From Hyphomonadaceae bacterium (GTDB taxonomy: Bacteria; Pseudomonadota; Alphaproteobacteria; Caulobacterales; Aquidulcibacteraceae): a DNA stretch of 64,000 bases. Location: contig JAIELJ010000006.1 of the NCBI GenBank assembly GCA_019753105.1, forward strand, positions 62,001-126,000, given 5' to 3'. Within the stretch, counting starts at the first letter, position 1. Every line of letters starts with the position of its first letter. Made by a program: the position numbers and the translations under genes. This document shows positions 8,483-16,820 of the stretch, one piece after another. A model generated the notes under the pieces. It was not told where the DNA came from, did no database searches, and saw only the letters and a program-made list of their open reading frames with translations.

Positions 8483-10729
8483 TCAGACCAGCGAGCCCGG
8501 ATTGGCTTTCAAGCGAGCATACGCCTCGGCCATCTTCGTGTCGTACTGGTTCTGGGCGTAGCCCGGGCCGTTATAGCGGCGCGCGAAGTCCGCCCAGCGC
8601 TTGTCGCGCAGTTCGTCCGCTAGGCCCTTGGCGAGGATGTAGGCCTTGAACACGTCGAGCTGATCACGTTCCGAACGCGCCATCTTCGACACGTACTCGT
8701 GCGCATTGGCTAGGCTCATGTCCGTATAGTTCTCACCGAGAACCTGGAAGCGCCCGTAGCTCACGCTTTGCAGCGCTGCTTCTGGATCGAGCGAGTACGC
8801 CAATTCCAGCTGCGCCCAACGCTCGGCTTGCGTGCGTGGATAGCCGCCCGAACTTGGGTTGGAGATGCTTGGATGTGACGCATCGTACCGGCGATTGGTT
8901 TTGCTTGAGAACTTGTGACGCTCATAGAGGATCACCGGCTTGCCTTCCGAGGTGAAGGCGCCGAGACGCCCTGACTCCACCTCGGCCACGGCAGCGGCGG
9001 CTTCCCACTCACAACCTAGGTCAGCAGCTACAGATTCGAAATCAGCGCGCGTGAGCGGCGCAGTATTCTGTGCACGCAGCGTTGAGAGATAATTGTCGAC
9101 CACCGGCGGCAGCGCAGCGAACGCGCTGGCGAGCGCTGCCGCGTATCCTGCAGCGCCCGGCCCGCCTTCGAATTCTCCGGCAAAGCCAACCCAGTCGCGC
9201 CGTTGCAGCTCATCGACAAGCGACGCACGTGTTACGTAGGCCTTGAACGCTTCAAGCTGACGCTCTTCCGATTGGGCCATGTCCTGCACGAAGGCGAACA
9301 CGCTCGGATAGCCGGCCATCGCGAAATAGCGCCCTGGCAATTGGAACGCGCCGAAGCTCGTGGCGCCAAGCGCCGCATCGGGATCGAGCGCGTACGCTTC
9401 CGCGACCTTCGTCCAGCGCGAAGCTTGATTGCCGCCGAGCGGCGCGCGATTGCGGTTTGAGATGGCCGGGTGGCTTGCGTCGTACACGCCCCCGGTGGCT
9501 TCGCTGAAATAATATGGCTCGAACGAAATGAGCAGCTTGCCCCCGGAGAAACCGGGGCCAGCACTCTCAACGCGCAGAATGGCCTTCAGCACATTCACAT
9601 CGATGCCGAACGTCTGCGCTGCGGCGCCGAGTGTGGCGTCGTTCAGCCGCGTGGCGTCGGCGGCGCGCAGCGAGTCGAGCGTGAAGCCTGCCGGCGGCTG
9701 CGTCGGATCTACCTCCGGCGCGGGTGGCGGTGGCGGCGTCACCGGCGGAGGTGGCGGCGTCACCGGCGGAGGCGGCGGCGTCACCGGCGGAGGCGGCGGC
9801 GTCACTGGCGGCGGCGGCGGTTGCGGCGGCGGCGACGTCTGCACGTCGCGCAACTGACGGATGCGACGCGATGCGTCGTCGCGATAGTCACCATCCGGCC
9901 AGGCGCGGCGATAATCTTCGTACGCCGCTATCGTATCGATGCGCGCGGCGCGATCGTACGCGGCTCGATCATCGCGGCGTATCTGGTTGATTGTGCGCTC
10001 GGCGTCGCGGCGGTGATAGCCATCCGGGAAGTCGCGCAGGTAGCGCTCAAGATCGCGGATGTTGTTGGCGCGGCGCGCGCGATCCCAGGCGTAATCATCT
10101 TCGCGCTGGAACGCATCGAGCGCCGCACGCGCTTCGATGGCGTACGGTGATCGCGGATAAGCGCGGAGGAAATCCGCGTAACCACCGGGCGAATTCAAAC
10201 GCCGCGTGCGCACCCAGGCGCCTTCGTCCGTCGTCCACAGATACTCCAACCGGTCACGTGCGCGCTCAGAGTTCGCGCCGCTCGGCCAAGCATTCAAGAA
10301 GGCTTCATACGTTTCGATGCGATCGACGCGCGAAGCATCAGCCCATGCTGCGCGCTCTTCGGCAGCAAGACGCGGCGCAGCCAATTGCGCACGGCGCTCA
10401 TCGGCGCGCTGCGCTTCAGGTCCCCACGGATAATTGCTGAGGTAGCCGATATAGGCTTCTTCGGTATCGATCTGGCGCGCGCGCGACCACGCCGCGCGCT
10501 CTTCGCGCATCAAGCTCTCGATCCGCAGCCGCGCGCCTTGTGCGTTCGGCCAATCGCCATACTGGCGCAGATACTCTTCATAGGCGAAAGGCGAGTCCTG
10601 GCGCTGCGCAGTGACCCAGGCCTGAGCTTCCAGCTCTTCCATCGTCGGTGGCGGCGTAGCGCACGCCGCGAGCAAGGCCGCGACCGAAGCCGCAGCCAAC
10701 ATTTTCAAGCGCCAAAGTCCGGACGCCAT
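8483..10729 (-). CDS. Lipoprotein with tetratrico-like repeats and two N-acetylmuramidase domains
   Basis: A 748-residue envelope protein. The ATG at 10729 has a GAGGGGAG ribosome site and gives a lipoprotein signal with lipobox LAAC (Cys23). Residues ~30-295 hold about seven degenerate ~35-residue repeats of the pattern AW..A...DT..AYE.YL..YP.G...  (for example RIDTIAAYEDYRRAWPDGDY), like TPR/SLR protein-binding modules. A Pro-rich linker of VTPPPPP units covers ~298-340. Then come two copies of an N-acetylmuramidase (DUF3380-type) domain, about 375-550 and 570-740: each has a catalytic-type Glu (RVESAGPG; EVESGRLG), a YDASHP.ISN segment and SFGAFQ or SYGRFQ. The likely role is cleavage of peptidoglycan glycan strands while anchored to a membrane. 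Confidence 0.88.
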   Translation of the reverse strand: MASGLWRLKMLAAASVAALLAACATPPPTMEELEAQAWVTAQRQDSPFAYEEYLRQYGDWPNAQGARLRIESLMREERAAWSRARQIDTEEAYIGYLSNYPWGPEAQRADERRAQLAAPRLAAEERAAWADASRVDRIETYEAFLNAWPSGANSERARDRLEYLWTTDEGAWVRTRRLNSPGGYADFLRAYPRSPYAIEARAALDAFQREDDYAWDRARRANNIRDLERYLRDFPDGYHRRDAERTINQIRRDDRAAYDRAARIDTIAAYEDYRRAWPDGDYRDDASRRIRQLRDVQTSPPPQPPPPPVTPPPPPVTPPPPPVTPPPPPVTPPPPPAPEVDPTQPPAGFTLDSLRAADATRLNDATLGAAAQTFGIDVNVLKAILRVESAGPGFSGGKLLISFEPYYFSEATGGVYDASHPAISNRNRAPLGGNQASRWTKVAEAYALDPDAALGATSFGAFQLPGRYFAMAGYPSVFAFVQDMAQSEERQLEAFKAYVTRASLVDELQRRDWVGFAGEFEGGPGAAGYAAALASAFAALPPVVDNYLSTLRAQNTAPLTRADFESVAADLGCEWEAAAAVAEVESGRLGAFTSEGKPVILYERHKFSSKTNRRYDASHPSISNPSSGGYPRTQAERWAQLELAYSLDPEAALQSVSYGRFQVLGENYTDMSLANAHEYVSKMARSERDQLDVFKAYILAKGLADELRDKRWADFARRYNGPGYAQNQYDTKMAEAYARLKANPGSLV
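9728..9825 (-). repeat. 21-bp tandem repeat coding a VTPPPPP linker
   Basis: Just over four in-frame copies of a 21-base unit (+ strand GTCACCGGCGGAGGCGGCGG, repeating at 9738, 9759, 9780 and 9801). They encode Val-Thr-Pro5 units in the muramidase lipoprotein linker. The near identity of the copies suggests recent slippage and possible length variation between strains. Confidence 0.9.
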
Positions 10730-10802
10730 ATCAGCACTCCCCTCAATCCCAGTCTTCAGGCTAGTAGTCTCACCTGAACCGCGCCGGAATCGAAAGACGA
10801 AA

Positions 10803-11708
10803 ATGGGCATGACGTTCGAAATTACGTTTTGGGCGCTCATGGCTGTGAGCACTGCAGCTGCCGCTGCGTACGGGACGTACTTCCTCGACCGCCCGCGCAC
10901 CTGGGCGCGCGCGCTTGTGAAAACCGCTTTCATGGGCGCAATGACCGGCGCGTTCGTCGTCGCAGGAGCGCCCTTCCCTCTCGTGCTTGCGCTCGCGGCG
11001 TCGACGCTGGGCGATTTCTTCCTGGCGTTCGACAAAGCCTGGACGTTGCCGCTCGGCATCGTCTCGTTCCTGCTCGCACAATTACTCTACTTCGTCATCT
11101 TCGCGGGCCTGTGGTTCTTTTCCGGCGACAACGCCCCGCTCGAACCACGCTACGCTCTGATGCTGGCGATCGTGGTTTTTACGATTGGTGTTCTGGTATG
11201 GCTCTGGCGCGACGATCTTCGCGCACACCCGATCAGCACCGCCGTCACCGTGTTTCTGCTGTTCGCGACTGGCGTGCTGCTGCCGTTCTTCGTCGTGATC
11301 ACCTTCATGCCCGGCGCGCTCTCCGAAATGTTCACGTCACTGCTTGGCGCCGGCGCGACACCTCCACCTGCGACGATCCTCTACGCACCCTTTGCCGTGC
11401 TCGCCGCCGCTATCATCGCGAAGCGCTTGCGACGCGACCTCGGTGTCACGCGGCTCGGCGCGATGCTCTATGCCGGGATGATCACCGCTATGGCGTGCAT
11501 GGCGATGTGGATGCCGTGGGCGGCATGGCCTGCGATCGCCGGCGCACTTTTCTTCGTCGTCAGCGATTTCGTATTGGCGACAGAGCTTTTCCGCTTGCCA
11601 GCCGATGCACCACAGCGCCGTATCACGGCGCCTGTGGTGTGGTGGACCTATGTGGCGGCGCAGCTGCTGATCGTGTGGGGCGTTGTGTTGGCAGTCTTTG
11701 CTTCGTGA
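10803..11708 (+). CDS. YhhN family membrane protein (lysoplasmalogenase-like)
   Basis: A 301-residue polytopic membrane protein with about eight hydrophobic segments. The motifs STLGDFFLAF and GALFFVVSDFVLATELF match the paired D-containing helices of the YhhN/TMEM86 family, whose animal members hydrolyse the vinyl-ether bond of lysoplasmalogens. The bacterial substrate is uncertain. Downstream, ten bases on, is a lipoprotein gene. A decayed second copy of the last ~28 codons of this gene sits at 12445-12528, showing that its 3' end took part in a tandem duplication. It is divergent from the muramidase lipoprotein. Confidence 0.85.
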   Translation: MGMTFEITFWALMAVSTAAAAAYGTYFLDRPRTWARALVKTAFMGAMTGAFVVAGAPFPLVLALAASTLGDFFLAFDKAWTLPLGIVSFLLAQLLYFVIFAGLWFFSGDNAPLEPRYALMLAIVVFTIGVLVWLWRDDLRAHPISTAVTVFLLFATGVLLPFFVVITFMPGALSEMFTSLLGAGATPPPATILYAPFAVLAAAIIAKRLRRDLGVTRLGAMLYAGMITAMACMAMWMPWAAWPAIAGALFFVVSDFVLATELFRLPADAPQRRITAPVVWWTYVAAQLLIVWGVVLAVFAS

Positions 11709-11718
11709 GAGGATTGCG

Positions 11719-12432
11719 ATGCGGATGATGATTGCAGCGGCGGCGTTGCTTGTCGCGGCATGCGGCGCGCCTACGATAGGTGGCGACGACGCTCTGCCAG
11801 ACGACGATCTCGGAACTTATGGCGCAATCATCGCCGTCGGCGAAAACTGGCAGCTCAGCGGCGACCCCGGCGCAAGCGCGCTTTCGATTTACATGGACGA
11901 CGGAACGGAAGCCACCGGCACTTGGGTATCGCCGTACTATGTCCAGGGCCGCATCTCTGCGAGCGATATTCGGGTGACGCTAGAGAACGCGGCCTGTGAA
12001 CAGGACGGCGTCACCCACCCGCTGCGCGCCACAGTCACCTTCCCCGGTCACGAACTAGCGGGTTGCGCCGCGATGCGGTGGGACTCGCAACTCGACACGC
12101 TCATCGACGCGATTGACGCCTGCATAGCCGCCGCCCCCGCGCTACGCACGGTGACTTATGCTGGTGAGTTGCCAGACGGTTCAACGCTTGTGCGCGTGCG
12201 CAACGGCGATAACGCCCAGGATTGCCGCGTCGAGCGCGGTCGCGCCACGCACGCGCCGCGCGACGAAAGCTTGCTGCTCGCGACCGACAATGCCGCGATC
12301 CTGCTGCGCGCCCGCCCGGGCGAAACACAAAATCCCGGCGGCGAATGCTATGAGGCGCCGGAGGCATGGGTCTTTCGAGGTCATCACTCCAGGGAAATGG
12401 CGGGCTGGATGCTGGATCCAATGGGCTGCTAA
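11719..12432 (+). CDS. Hypothetical lipoprotein, tandem paralogue 1
   Basis: A 237-residue lipoprotein: signal MRMMIAAAALLVAAC with Cys15 lipidated. The mature part contains YGAIIAVGENWQLSGDP, a CEQDGVTHPLRATVTF segment, GCAAMRWDSQLDTLIDAIDACIAAAP, and a Cys-containing end GGECYEAPE...WMLDPMGC. The even spacing of several Cys pairs suggests disulfides. It is clearly homologous along its full length to the gene at 12539-13258. The start is chosen at 11719 because it gives the lipobox and GAGAGGA lies upstream. Function is unknown; the N-terminal GxxxxxGExWxL pattern recalls small heat-shock HslJ/META-like lipoproteins but this is only a resemblance. Confidence 0.82.
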   Translation: MRMMIAAAALLVAACGAPTIGGDDALPDDDLGTYGAIIAVGENWQLSGDPGASALSIYMDDGTEATGTWVSPYYVQGRISASDIRVTLENAACEQDGVTHPLRATVTFPGHELAGCAAMRWDSQLDTLIDAIDACIAAAPALRTVTYAGELPDGSTLVRVRNGDNAQDCRVERGRATHAPRDESLLLATDNAAILLRARPGETQNPGGECYEAPEAWVFRGHHSREMAGWMLDPMGC

Positions 12433-12444
12433 CCGATCGGCGGC

Positions 12445-12528
12445 ACAGCGCCCGTCGTCTGATGGACTTACATCGCGGCACAGGTATTGATCGTGTGGGG
12501 CGTAGTGTTGGCGGTGTTTGCGAACTGA
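12445..12528 (+). pseudogene. Duplicated 3'-end fragment of the yhhN gene
   Basis: Read in frame from 12445 this segment gives TAPVV-stop-WTYIAAQVLIVWGVVLAVFAN-stop. The true gene ends TAPVVWWTYVAAQLLIVWGVVLAVFAS at 11625-11708. DNA similarity continues past the stop into the start of the following lipoprotein (GATGCG...GATGATTGCAGCGGCGGCG). It is therefore a relic of a tandem duplication joining the two lipoprotein paralogues, with a Trp codon turned into TGA. Confidence 0.93.
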
Positions 12529-12538
12529 GGGGGATGTG

Positions 12539-13258
12539 ATGCGTTTGATGATTGCAGCGGCGGCGCTCATGCTTGCGGCATGCGGCGCGAGCACCGAAAG
12601 CTCCGAGGATGTACCAGATCCGAACGAACGTGTGCTGCCGTTCGGCGCCATCATCGCCAACGGTCAAAACTGGTCGTTCACCGCCGATCCCGATCCACAG
12701 GCGATTGCGTTCGTCGTCGATGACGGCGCCGAACCGGTCGAGATCACTGAACCATGGACGCCGCCGCAAACGGTGGAAGCGGGCTATCGCCTCGCATCCG
12801 GCGAACTCACGATCGATCTCGTTGATGAACCCTGCACGCAGGACAACGTCACTTACCCGATGCGCGCCACAGTTACGCACGTCACCGATCGCTACGAGGG
12901 CTGCGCCGCGATGCGCTGGGATCACCAACTCATCGCGCTGATGCCGCAGATCGACGCTTGCATCGCGCGCTCGCCGCAGACGCGCTGGGTGAGCTATGCC
13001 GGCGTGCAAGCGGACGGGAACATTCTCGTTCGGCTCAGTGGCGGCGATGCGTTCGACTGCACCGTAGCCTACGGCAATGCGCCGGAAGTCATGAGCTTCG
13101 GACAACGCAGCGAAACGCTCCGCGTCGCATCCGATGGCGCAGCACTCTTCGTGCGCGGCCCGGGCGAAAACCCCGGCGGTGAATGCTACGAAGCGCCGGA
13201 AGTGCGCGGCGCCAACGACGAGTTGCTTGGCTGGATGATGGATCCGATGGGTTGTTAG
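12539..13258 (+). CDS. Hypothetical lipoprotein, tandem paralogue 2
   Basis: A 239-residue lipoprotein (signal MRLMIAAAALMLAAC, Cys15). It aligns throughout with its upstream neighbour: FGAIIANGQNWSFTADP, CTQDNVTYPMRATVTH, GCAAMRWDHQLIALMPQIDACIARSP, and GGECYEAPE...WMMDPMGC. Cys positions are conserved between the two, which suggests a conserved disulfide-stabilised fold. It arose by the tandem duplication whose scar lies at 12445-12528. It uses the SD GAGGGGGATGTG. Function is unknown. Confidence 0.85.
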   Translation: MRLMIAAAALMLAACGASTESSEDVPDPNERVLPFGAIIANGQNWSFTADPDPQAIAFVVDDGAEPVEITEPWTPPQTVEAGYRLASGELTIDLVDEPCTQDNVTYPMRATVTHVTDRYEGCAAMRWDHQLIALMPQIDACIARSPQTRWVSYAGVQADGNILVRLSGGDAFDCTVAYGNAPEVMSFGQRSETLRVASDGAALFVRGPGENPGGECYEAPEVRGANDELLGWMMDPMGC

Positions 13259-13265
13259 CGCGACA

Positions 13266-13285
13266 CCCTCCCCTCGCGGGGAGGG
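13266..13285. terminator. Hairpin between convergent genes
   Basis: CCCTCCCC (13266-13273), loop TCGC, GGGGAGGG (13278-13285): a perfect 8-bp stem in the 36-base gap between the lipoprotein gene and hutU. Its position suits a bidirectional terminator, though there is no long T-run. Confidence 0.6.
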
Positions 13286-13294
13286 AATGCTCCT

Positions 13295-14956
13295 TTAGAT
13301 CGACGGCAGATCCAGCCCCTGCTCTTTCGCGCACGCTATCGCGTCGTCATAGCCCGCATCGGCGTGGCGCATGACGCCAGTGCCCGGATCGTTCCAGAGC
13401 ACGCGCGCGATGCGCTTGCTCGCCGCTTCAGTGCCGTCGCACACGATGACGACGCCCGAATGCTGCGAATAGCCCATGCCGACGCCGCCGCCATGATGCA
13501 GCGACACCCAAGTCGCGCCGCCAGCCGTGTTGAGCAACGCATTGAGCAACGGCCAATCGCTGACGGCGTCGCTGCCATCCTTCATGCGCTCGGTTTCGCG
13601 GTTGGGCGATGCGACTGAGCCAGAGTCCAAGTGATCGCGGCCGATCACAAGCGGCCCAATCTCGCCGCGCGCGACCATCTCGTTGAACGCGAGGCCCAAC
13701 CGATGGCGCTGGCCTAACCCGACCCAGCAGATGCGCGCGGGTAAGCCTTGGAACGCGATGCGTTCTTTCGCCATATCGAGCCAACGATGCAAATGCGCGT
13801 CGTTTGGGATGAGTTCTTTGACCTTCGCATCGGTCTTGGCGATATCGTCTTCGTTGCCGGTCAACGCCGCCCAACGGAACGGGCCGATGCCACGGCAGAA
13901 GAGCGGCCGCACATAGGCGGGCACGAAACCCGGATACGCGAACGCATCCTCAACGCCTTCGTCTTTCGCGACTTGGCGAATGTTGTTGCCGTAATCGACA
14001 ACCGGAACGCCCGCCTTGTGCCACTCCAACATCGCGCGCACGTGCACCGCCATCGAAGCGCGCGCCGCTTCAGCGACGGCTTCCGGATTCTGCGTGCGCG
14101 TCTGTACCCAGCGCTCAACGCTCCAGCCCGCAGGCAGATAGCCGTTCACAGGGTCATGCGCCGAGGTTTGATCCGTCACAGCGTCAGGGCGAATGCCGCG
14201 CTTGACCATCTCCGGTAAAATTTCAGCGGCGTTACCGAGCAAGCCGACAGAGATCGCCTCGCCTTTCGCGCACGCCTCATTGATCATCGCGAGCGCCTGA
14301 TCCAGCGTTTCAGCACGCTTATCGAGATAGCGCGTCTGCAAACGCTTATCGATGCGATCACTTTGGCACTCAATCGCCAAGCAGCACGCGCCGGCCATCA
14401 CAGCGGCCAACGGTTGCGCGCCGCCCATGCCGCCGAGGCCTGCGGTCAGCACCCATTTGCCCGTCCAATCGCCGCCAAAATGTTTGCGGCCCATTTCGGC
14501 GAACGTCTCGTACGTGCCCTGCACGATGCCTTGTGTGCCGATATAGATCCACGACCCGGCCGTCATCTGGCCGTACATCATGAGACCTTTGCGATCGAGT
14601 TCGTCAAAGTGCTCCCACGTCGCCCATTTCGGCACGAGATTGGAGTTGGCGAGCAGAACACGCGGCGCGTCAGCATGCGTCTTGAACACGCCAACAGGTT
14701 TGCCTGATTGGATCAGCAGCGTTTCATCGTCTTCAAGACGGCGCAGCGTTTCGACAATCTTATCGTACGCCACCCAATCACGCGCCGCGCGGCCAATGCC
14801 GCCATAGACGACCAGTTCTTCAGGATGCTCAGCGACATCCGGATCGAGATTGTTCATCAGCATACGCAGCGCAGCTTCCGTGAGCCAGCTCTTGCAGCTC
14901 AACTCTTTTCCACGCGGCGCGCGGATCACGCGCGATGCGTCGTGACGCGGATTCAT
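13295..14956 (-). CDS. hutU: Urocanate hydratase
   Basis: The second enzyme of histidine degradation, converting urocanate to imidazolone propionate with a tightly bound NAD. At 553 residues it has the family length. Signature stretches include [43 protein letters not shown], the NAD-binding [12 protein letters not shown], and [24 protein letters not shown] holds the conserved Cys region. The start at 14956 has an excellent ribosome site (GGAGG seven bases upstream). hutI and a hutG-like gene follow within 3 kb on alternating strands rather than as one operon. hutH is not in the window. Confidence 0.97.
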   Translation of the reverse strand: MNPRHDASRVIRAPRGKELSCKSWLTEAALRMLMNNLDPDVAEHPEELVVYGGIGRAARDWVAYDKIVETLRRLEDDETLLIQSGKPVGVFKTHADAPRVLLANSNLVPKWATWEHFDELDRKGLMMYGQMTAGSWIYIGTQGIVQGTYETFAEMGRKHFGGDWTGKWVLTAGLGGMGGAQPLAAVMAGACCLAIECQSDRIDKRLQTRYLDKRAETLDQALAMINEACAKGEAISVGLLGNAAEILPEMVKRGIRPDAVTDQTSAHDPVNGYLPAGWSVERWVQTRTQNPEAVAEAARASMAVHVRAMLEWHKAGVPVVDYGNNIRQVAKDEGVEDAFAYPGFVPAYVRPLFCRGIGPFRWAALTGNEDDIAKTDAKVKELIPNDAHLHRWLDMAKERIAFQGLPARICWVGLGQRHRLGLAFNEMVARGEIGPLVIGRDHLDSGSVASPNRETERMKDGSDAVSDWPLLNALLNTAGGATWVSLHHGGGVGMGYSQHSGVVIVCDGTEAASKRIARVLWNDPGTGVMRHADAGYDDAIACAKEQGLDLPSI

Positions 14957-15022
14957 TTTGCCTCCGAGAATCTTCGCTGGGTGTTAGCGCGGAGACAGGC
15001 AAAGGTCTATGCTGAGCGCATC

Positions 15023-15463
15023 ATGCGCTTTGCGCTCATAAAAATCGGGGCTTTGCCCGCCAGCTTTGCGGCGCTGCGTGAGGCAGCGGAGCTTGAGGGC
15101 TACGCGTTCGTACGGCGGCTCGGTGATCGCTGGGATGGGGAGCGTTACGAGGACGACGCGCTGGCGACAGTTTGGGGCGCGATCGAAGACAACGCCTTGG
15201 TCGCAATCGCGGCGCAAACCTTCGACGAATACGACCCCTCTCCGCGGCATCGGCGCATTCGGCACTTCTACGTCCGACCAGACATGCGGCGCGGCGGCGT
15301 GGGTCGCGCCTTGGCGGCACGATTGATTGCGGATGCACACGCGCTTGCGCCGCTGCTTCATCTGCGCGCGACGCATGCATTATCGACAGCGTTCTGGGAT
15401 CGAATGGGATTTGCCCGTGTCGAGCAACGCGAGGATCGGACGCACGTGCTGGTACGGACTTAG
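15023..15463 (+). CDS. GNAT family N-acetyltransferase
   Basis: A 146-residue acetyl-CoA-dependent acyltransferase. The core motif A is readable: RHFYVRPDMRRGGVGRALAARLIADA, the Arg/Gln-x-x-Gly-x-Gly/Ala pyrophosphate loop being RRGGVGRA; motif B follows as FWDRMGFARVE. It lies between hutU and hutI, with its stop interlocked with that of hutI (TTAG). The position within a hut cluster hints at a link to histidine or a derivative, but the substrate cannot be read from sequence. The ATG at 15023 is chosen; an upstream extension would run antisense into hutU. Confidence 0.87.
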   Translation: MRFALIKIGALPASFAALREAAELEGYAFVRRLGDRWDGERYEDDALATVWGAIEDNALVAIAAQTFDEYDPSPRHRRIRHFYVRPDMRRGGVGRALAARLIADAHALAPLLHLRATHALSTAFWDRMGFARVEQREDRTHVLVRT

Positions 15464-16677
15464 GCGACGCCGCCTGCCACCACGCGCTCCCGCATCAGCG
15501 GCGCGCCAAGCCAGTAGCTTAGCTCTGCGGGCGAACCCACGTCCCAGACGGCAAGATCGCAAGCCTTGCCGACTTCCAGCGTCCCAACATCATCCAGCAT
15601 CCCCAACGCCCGCGCGCCTTCGCGTGTGATGCCGGCGAGCGCTTCTTCGGGCGTCAGGCGGAAGAACGTGCACGCCATATTGAGCGCGGCGAGCGGCGAG
15701 GTCATCGGCGACGTGCCCGGATTGCAATCGCTGGCGACGGCCATGCGAACGCCAGCAGGGCGCATTTTGTCGATCGGCGGAGATTTGGTTTCGCGCAGAA
15801 AGTAGAACGCGCCGGGCAGCAGCACGGCCACCGTGCCGTTCGCCGCCATCGCGGCAACCCCGGCATCATCGAGATGTTCGAGGTGGTCGGCGCTGAGCGC
15901 GCCGTAGCGCGCCGCGAGCTCAGCGCCGTGTTGATTGCTGAGCTGTTCGGCGTGCAGCTTTACGGCAAGGCCGTTTTCGAGCGCGGCGGAAAAGACATAG
16001 TCCACCTCATCCGCCGTGAAGCCAATGTTCTCGCAAAACGCATCGACGGCGTCAGCCAGGCCTTCAGACGCAATCGCCGGGATCATCACGTCGGCGACGA
16101 GTTGAACGTAAGCTGCGCGATCGTCTTTGAACTCAGGCGGCAAGGCGTGAAGGCCGAGGAAGGTGCGCTTCACACGCACATTGCCGATCTTGGCGAGATC
16201 GCCTGCCGCTTCGAGCATCTTGATCTCGGTTTCGAGATCGAGGCCGTAGCCGGATTTGATCTCGACGGTCGTGACACCTTCGCGCGTCAAACCAGCGAGG
16301 CGCTTGGCGGCGCTGGCGGTGAGTTCTTCTTTCGAAGCAGAGCGCGTAGCGGCGACCGTAGAGACAATACCGCCCCCCGCGCGCGCGATCTCTTCGTAGC
16401 TCTTGCCCTGCAGCCGCATCTCGAATTCGCGCGCGCGATTGCCGCCGAACACCAAATGCGTGTGGCAATCGACGAAACCCGGCGTGATCCAAGCATTCTC
16501 GCAACGCCGAACCTCGCGCGCCAGATCGCCAGGATGCCCCGGCAGATCGGCGGCGTAGCCGACCCAGGCGATCTTGCCGTCTTTGGCCGCCACCGCGCCG
16601 CGCTCAATCGCGCCATACGGCGCGCCGCCTTCGCGCATCGTCGCCAGATTTGCGTCAACCCAGAGCGTGTCCCACAT
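15460..16677 (-). CDS. hutI: Imidazolonepropionase
   Basis: Third enzyme of histidine degradation, hydrolysing imidazolone-5-propionate to N-formimidoyl-L-glutamate. The 405-residue amidohydrolase shows the metal motif GFVDCHTHLVFGG, the substrate-loop RLQGKSYEEIARAGGGI, EIKSGYGLDLETEIKML, a metal His in KLHAEQLSN, and VASDCNPGTSP with the catalytic-site Asp. It is almost certainly HutI rather than another amidohydrolase. It converges on the GNAT gene with a four-base overlap and is divergent from the hutG-like gene, from which a 117-base palindromic element separates it. Confidence 0.96.
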   Translation of the reverse strand: MWDTLWVDANLATMREGGAPYGAIERGAVAAKDGKIAWVGYAADLPGHPGDLAREVRRCENAWITPGFVDCHTHLVFGGNRAREFEMRLQGKSYEEIARAGGGIVSTVAATRSASKEELTASAAKRLAGLTREGVTTVEIKSGYGLDLETEIKMLEAAGDLAKIGNVRVKRTFLGLHALPPEFKDDRAAYVQLVADVMIPAIASEGLADAVDAFCENIGFTADEVDYVFSAALENGLAVKLHAEQLSNQHGAELAARYGALSADHLEHLDDAGVAAMAANGTVAVLLPGAFYFLRETKSPPIDKMRPAGVRMAVASDCNPGTSPMTSPLAALNMACTFFRLTPEEALAGITREGARALGMLDDVGTLEVGKACDLAVWDVGSPAELSYWLGAPLMRERVVAGGVA

Positions 16678-16688
16678 CGTCTCACCGT

Positions 16689-16805
16689 TTCCCGGACGAC
16701 GCGCAGCGGCGATCCGGGACCCATGTCTGGTGCAGTGCTGCTTCTATAGCGTCAAGCCGAACATGGATCCCGGCTCGGCGTATGCTTCGCATACTTGGCC
16801 GGGAA
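16689..16805. repeat. Dispersed palindromic element, copy 1
   Basis: An imperfect long palindrome between hutI and hutG. Outer arms TTCCCGG (16689) and CCGGGAA (to 16805) enclose inner arms GATCCGGGACCCATG and CATGGATCCCGG. It shares the core CCGGGACCCA with elements at 20400 and 29773. The small hairpin GTATGCTTCGCATAC lies inside its right arm (16780-16794). Any hutIG promoter must overlap or flank it. Confidence 0.75.
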
Positions 16806-16820
16806 GCGTAGAGAGGAACA

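Noticed and set aside
9728-9825. Possible CRISPR-like array in the 21-bp repeats
   Set aside because: The repeats are contiguous without spacers and code in frame for a proline-rich linker.
10730-11059. N-terminal extension of the muramidase lipoprotein
   Set aside because: It would place the lipoprotein signal internally and overlap the divergent yhhN gene; the start at 10729 has a good ribosome site.
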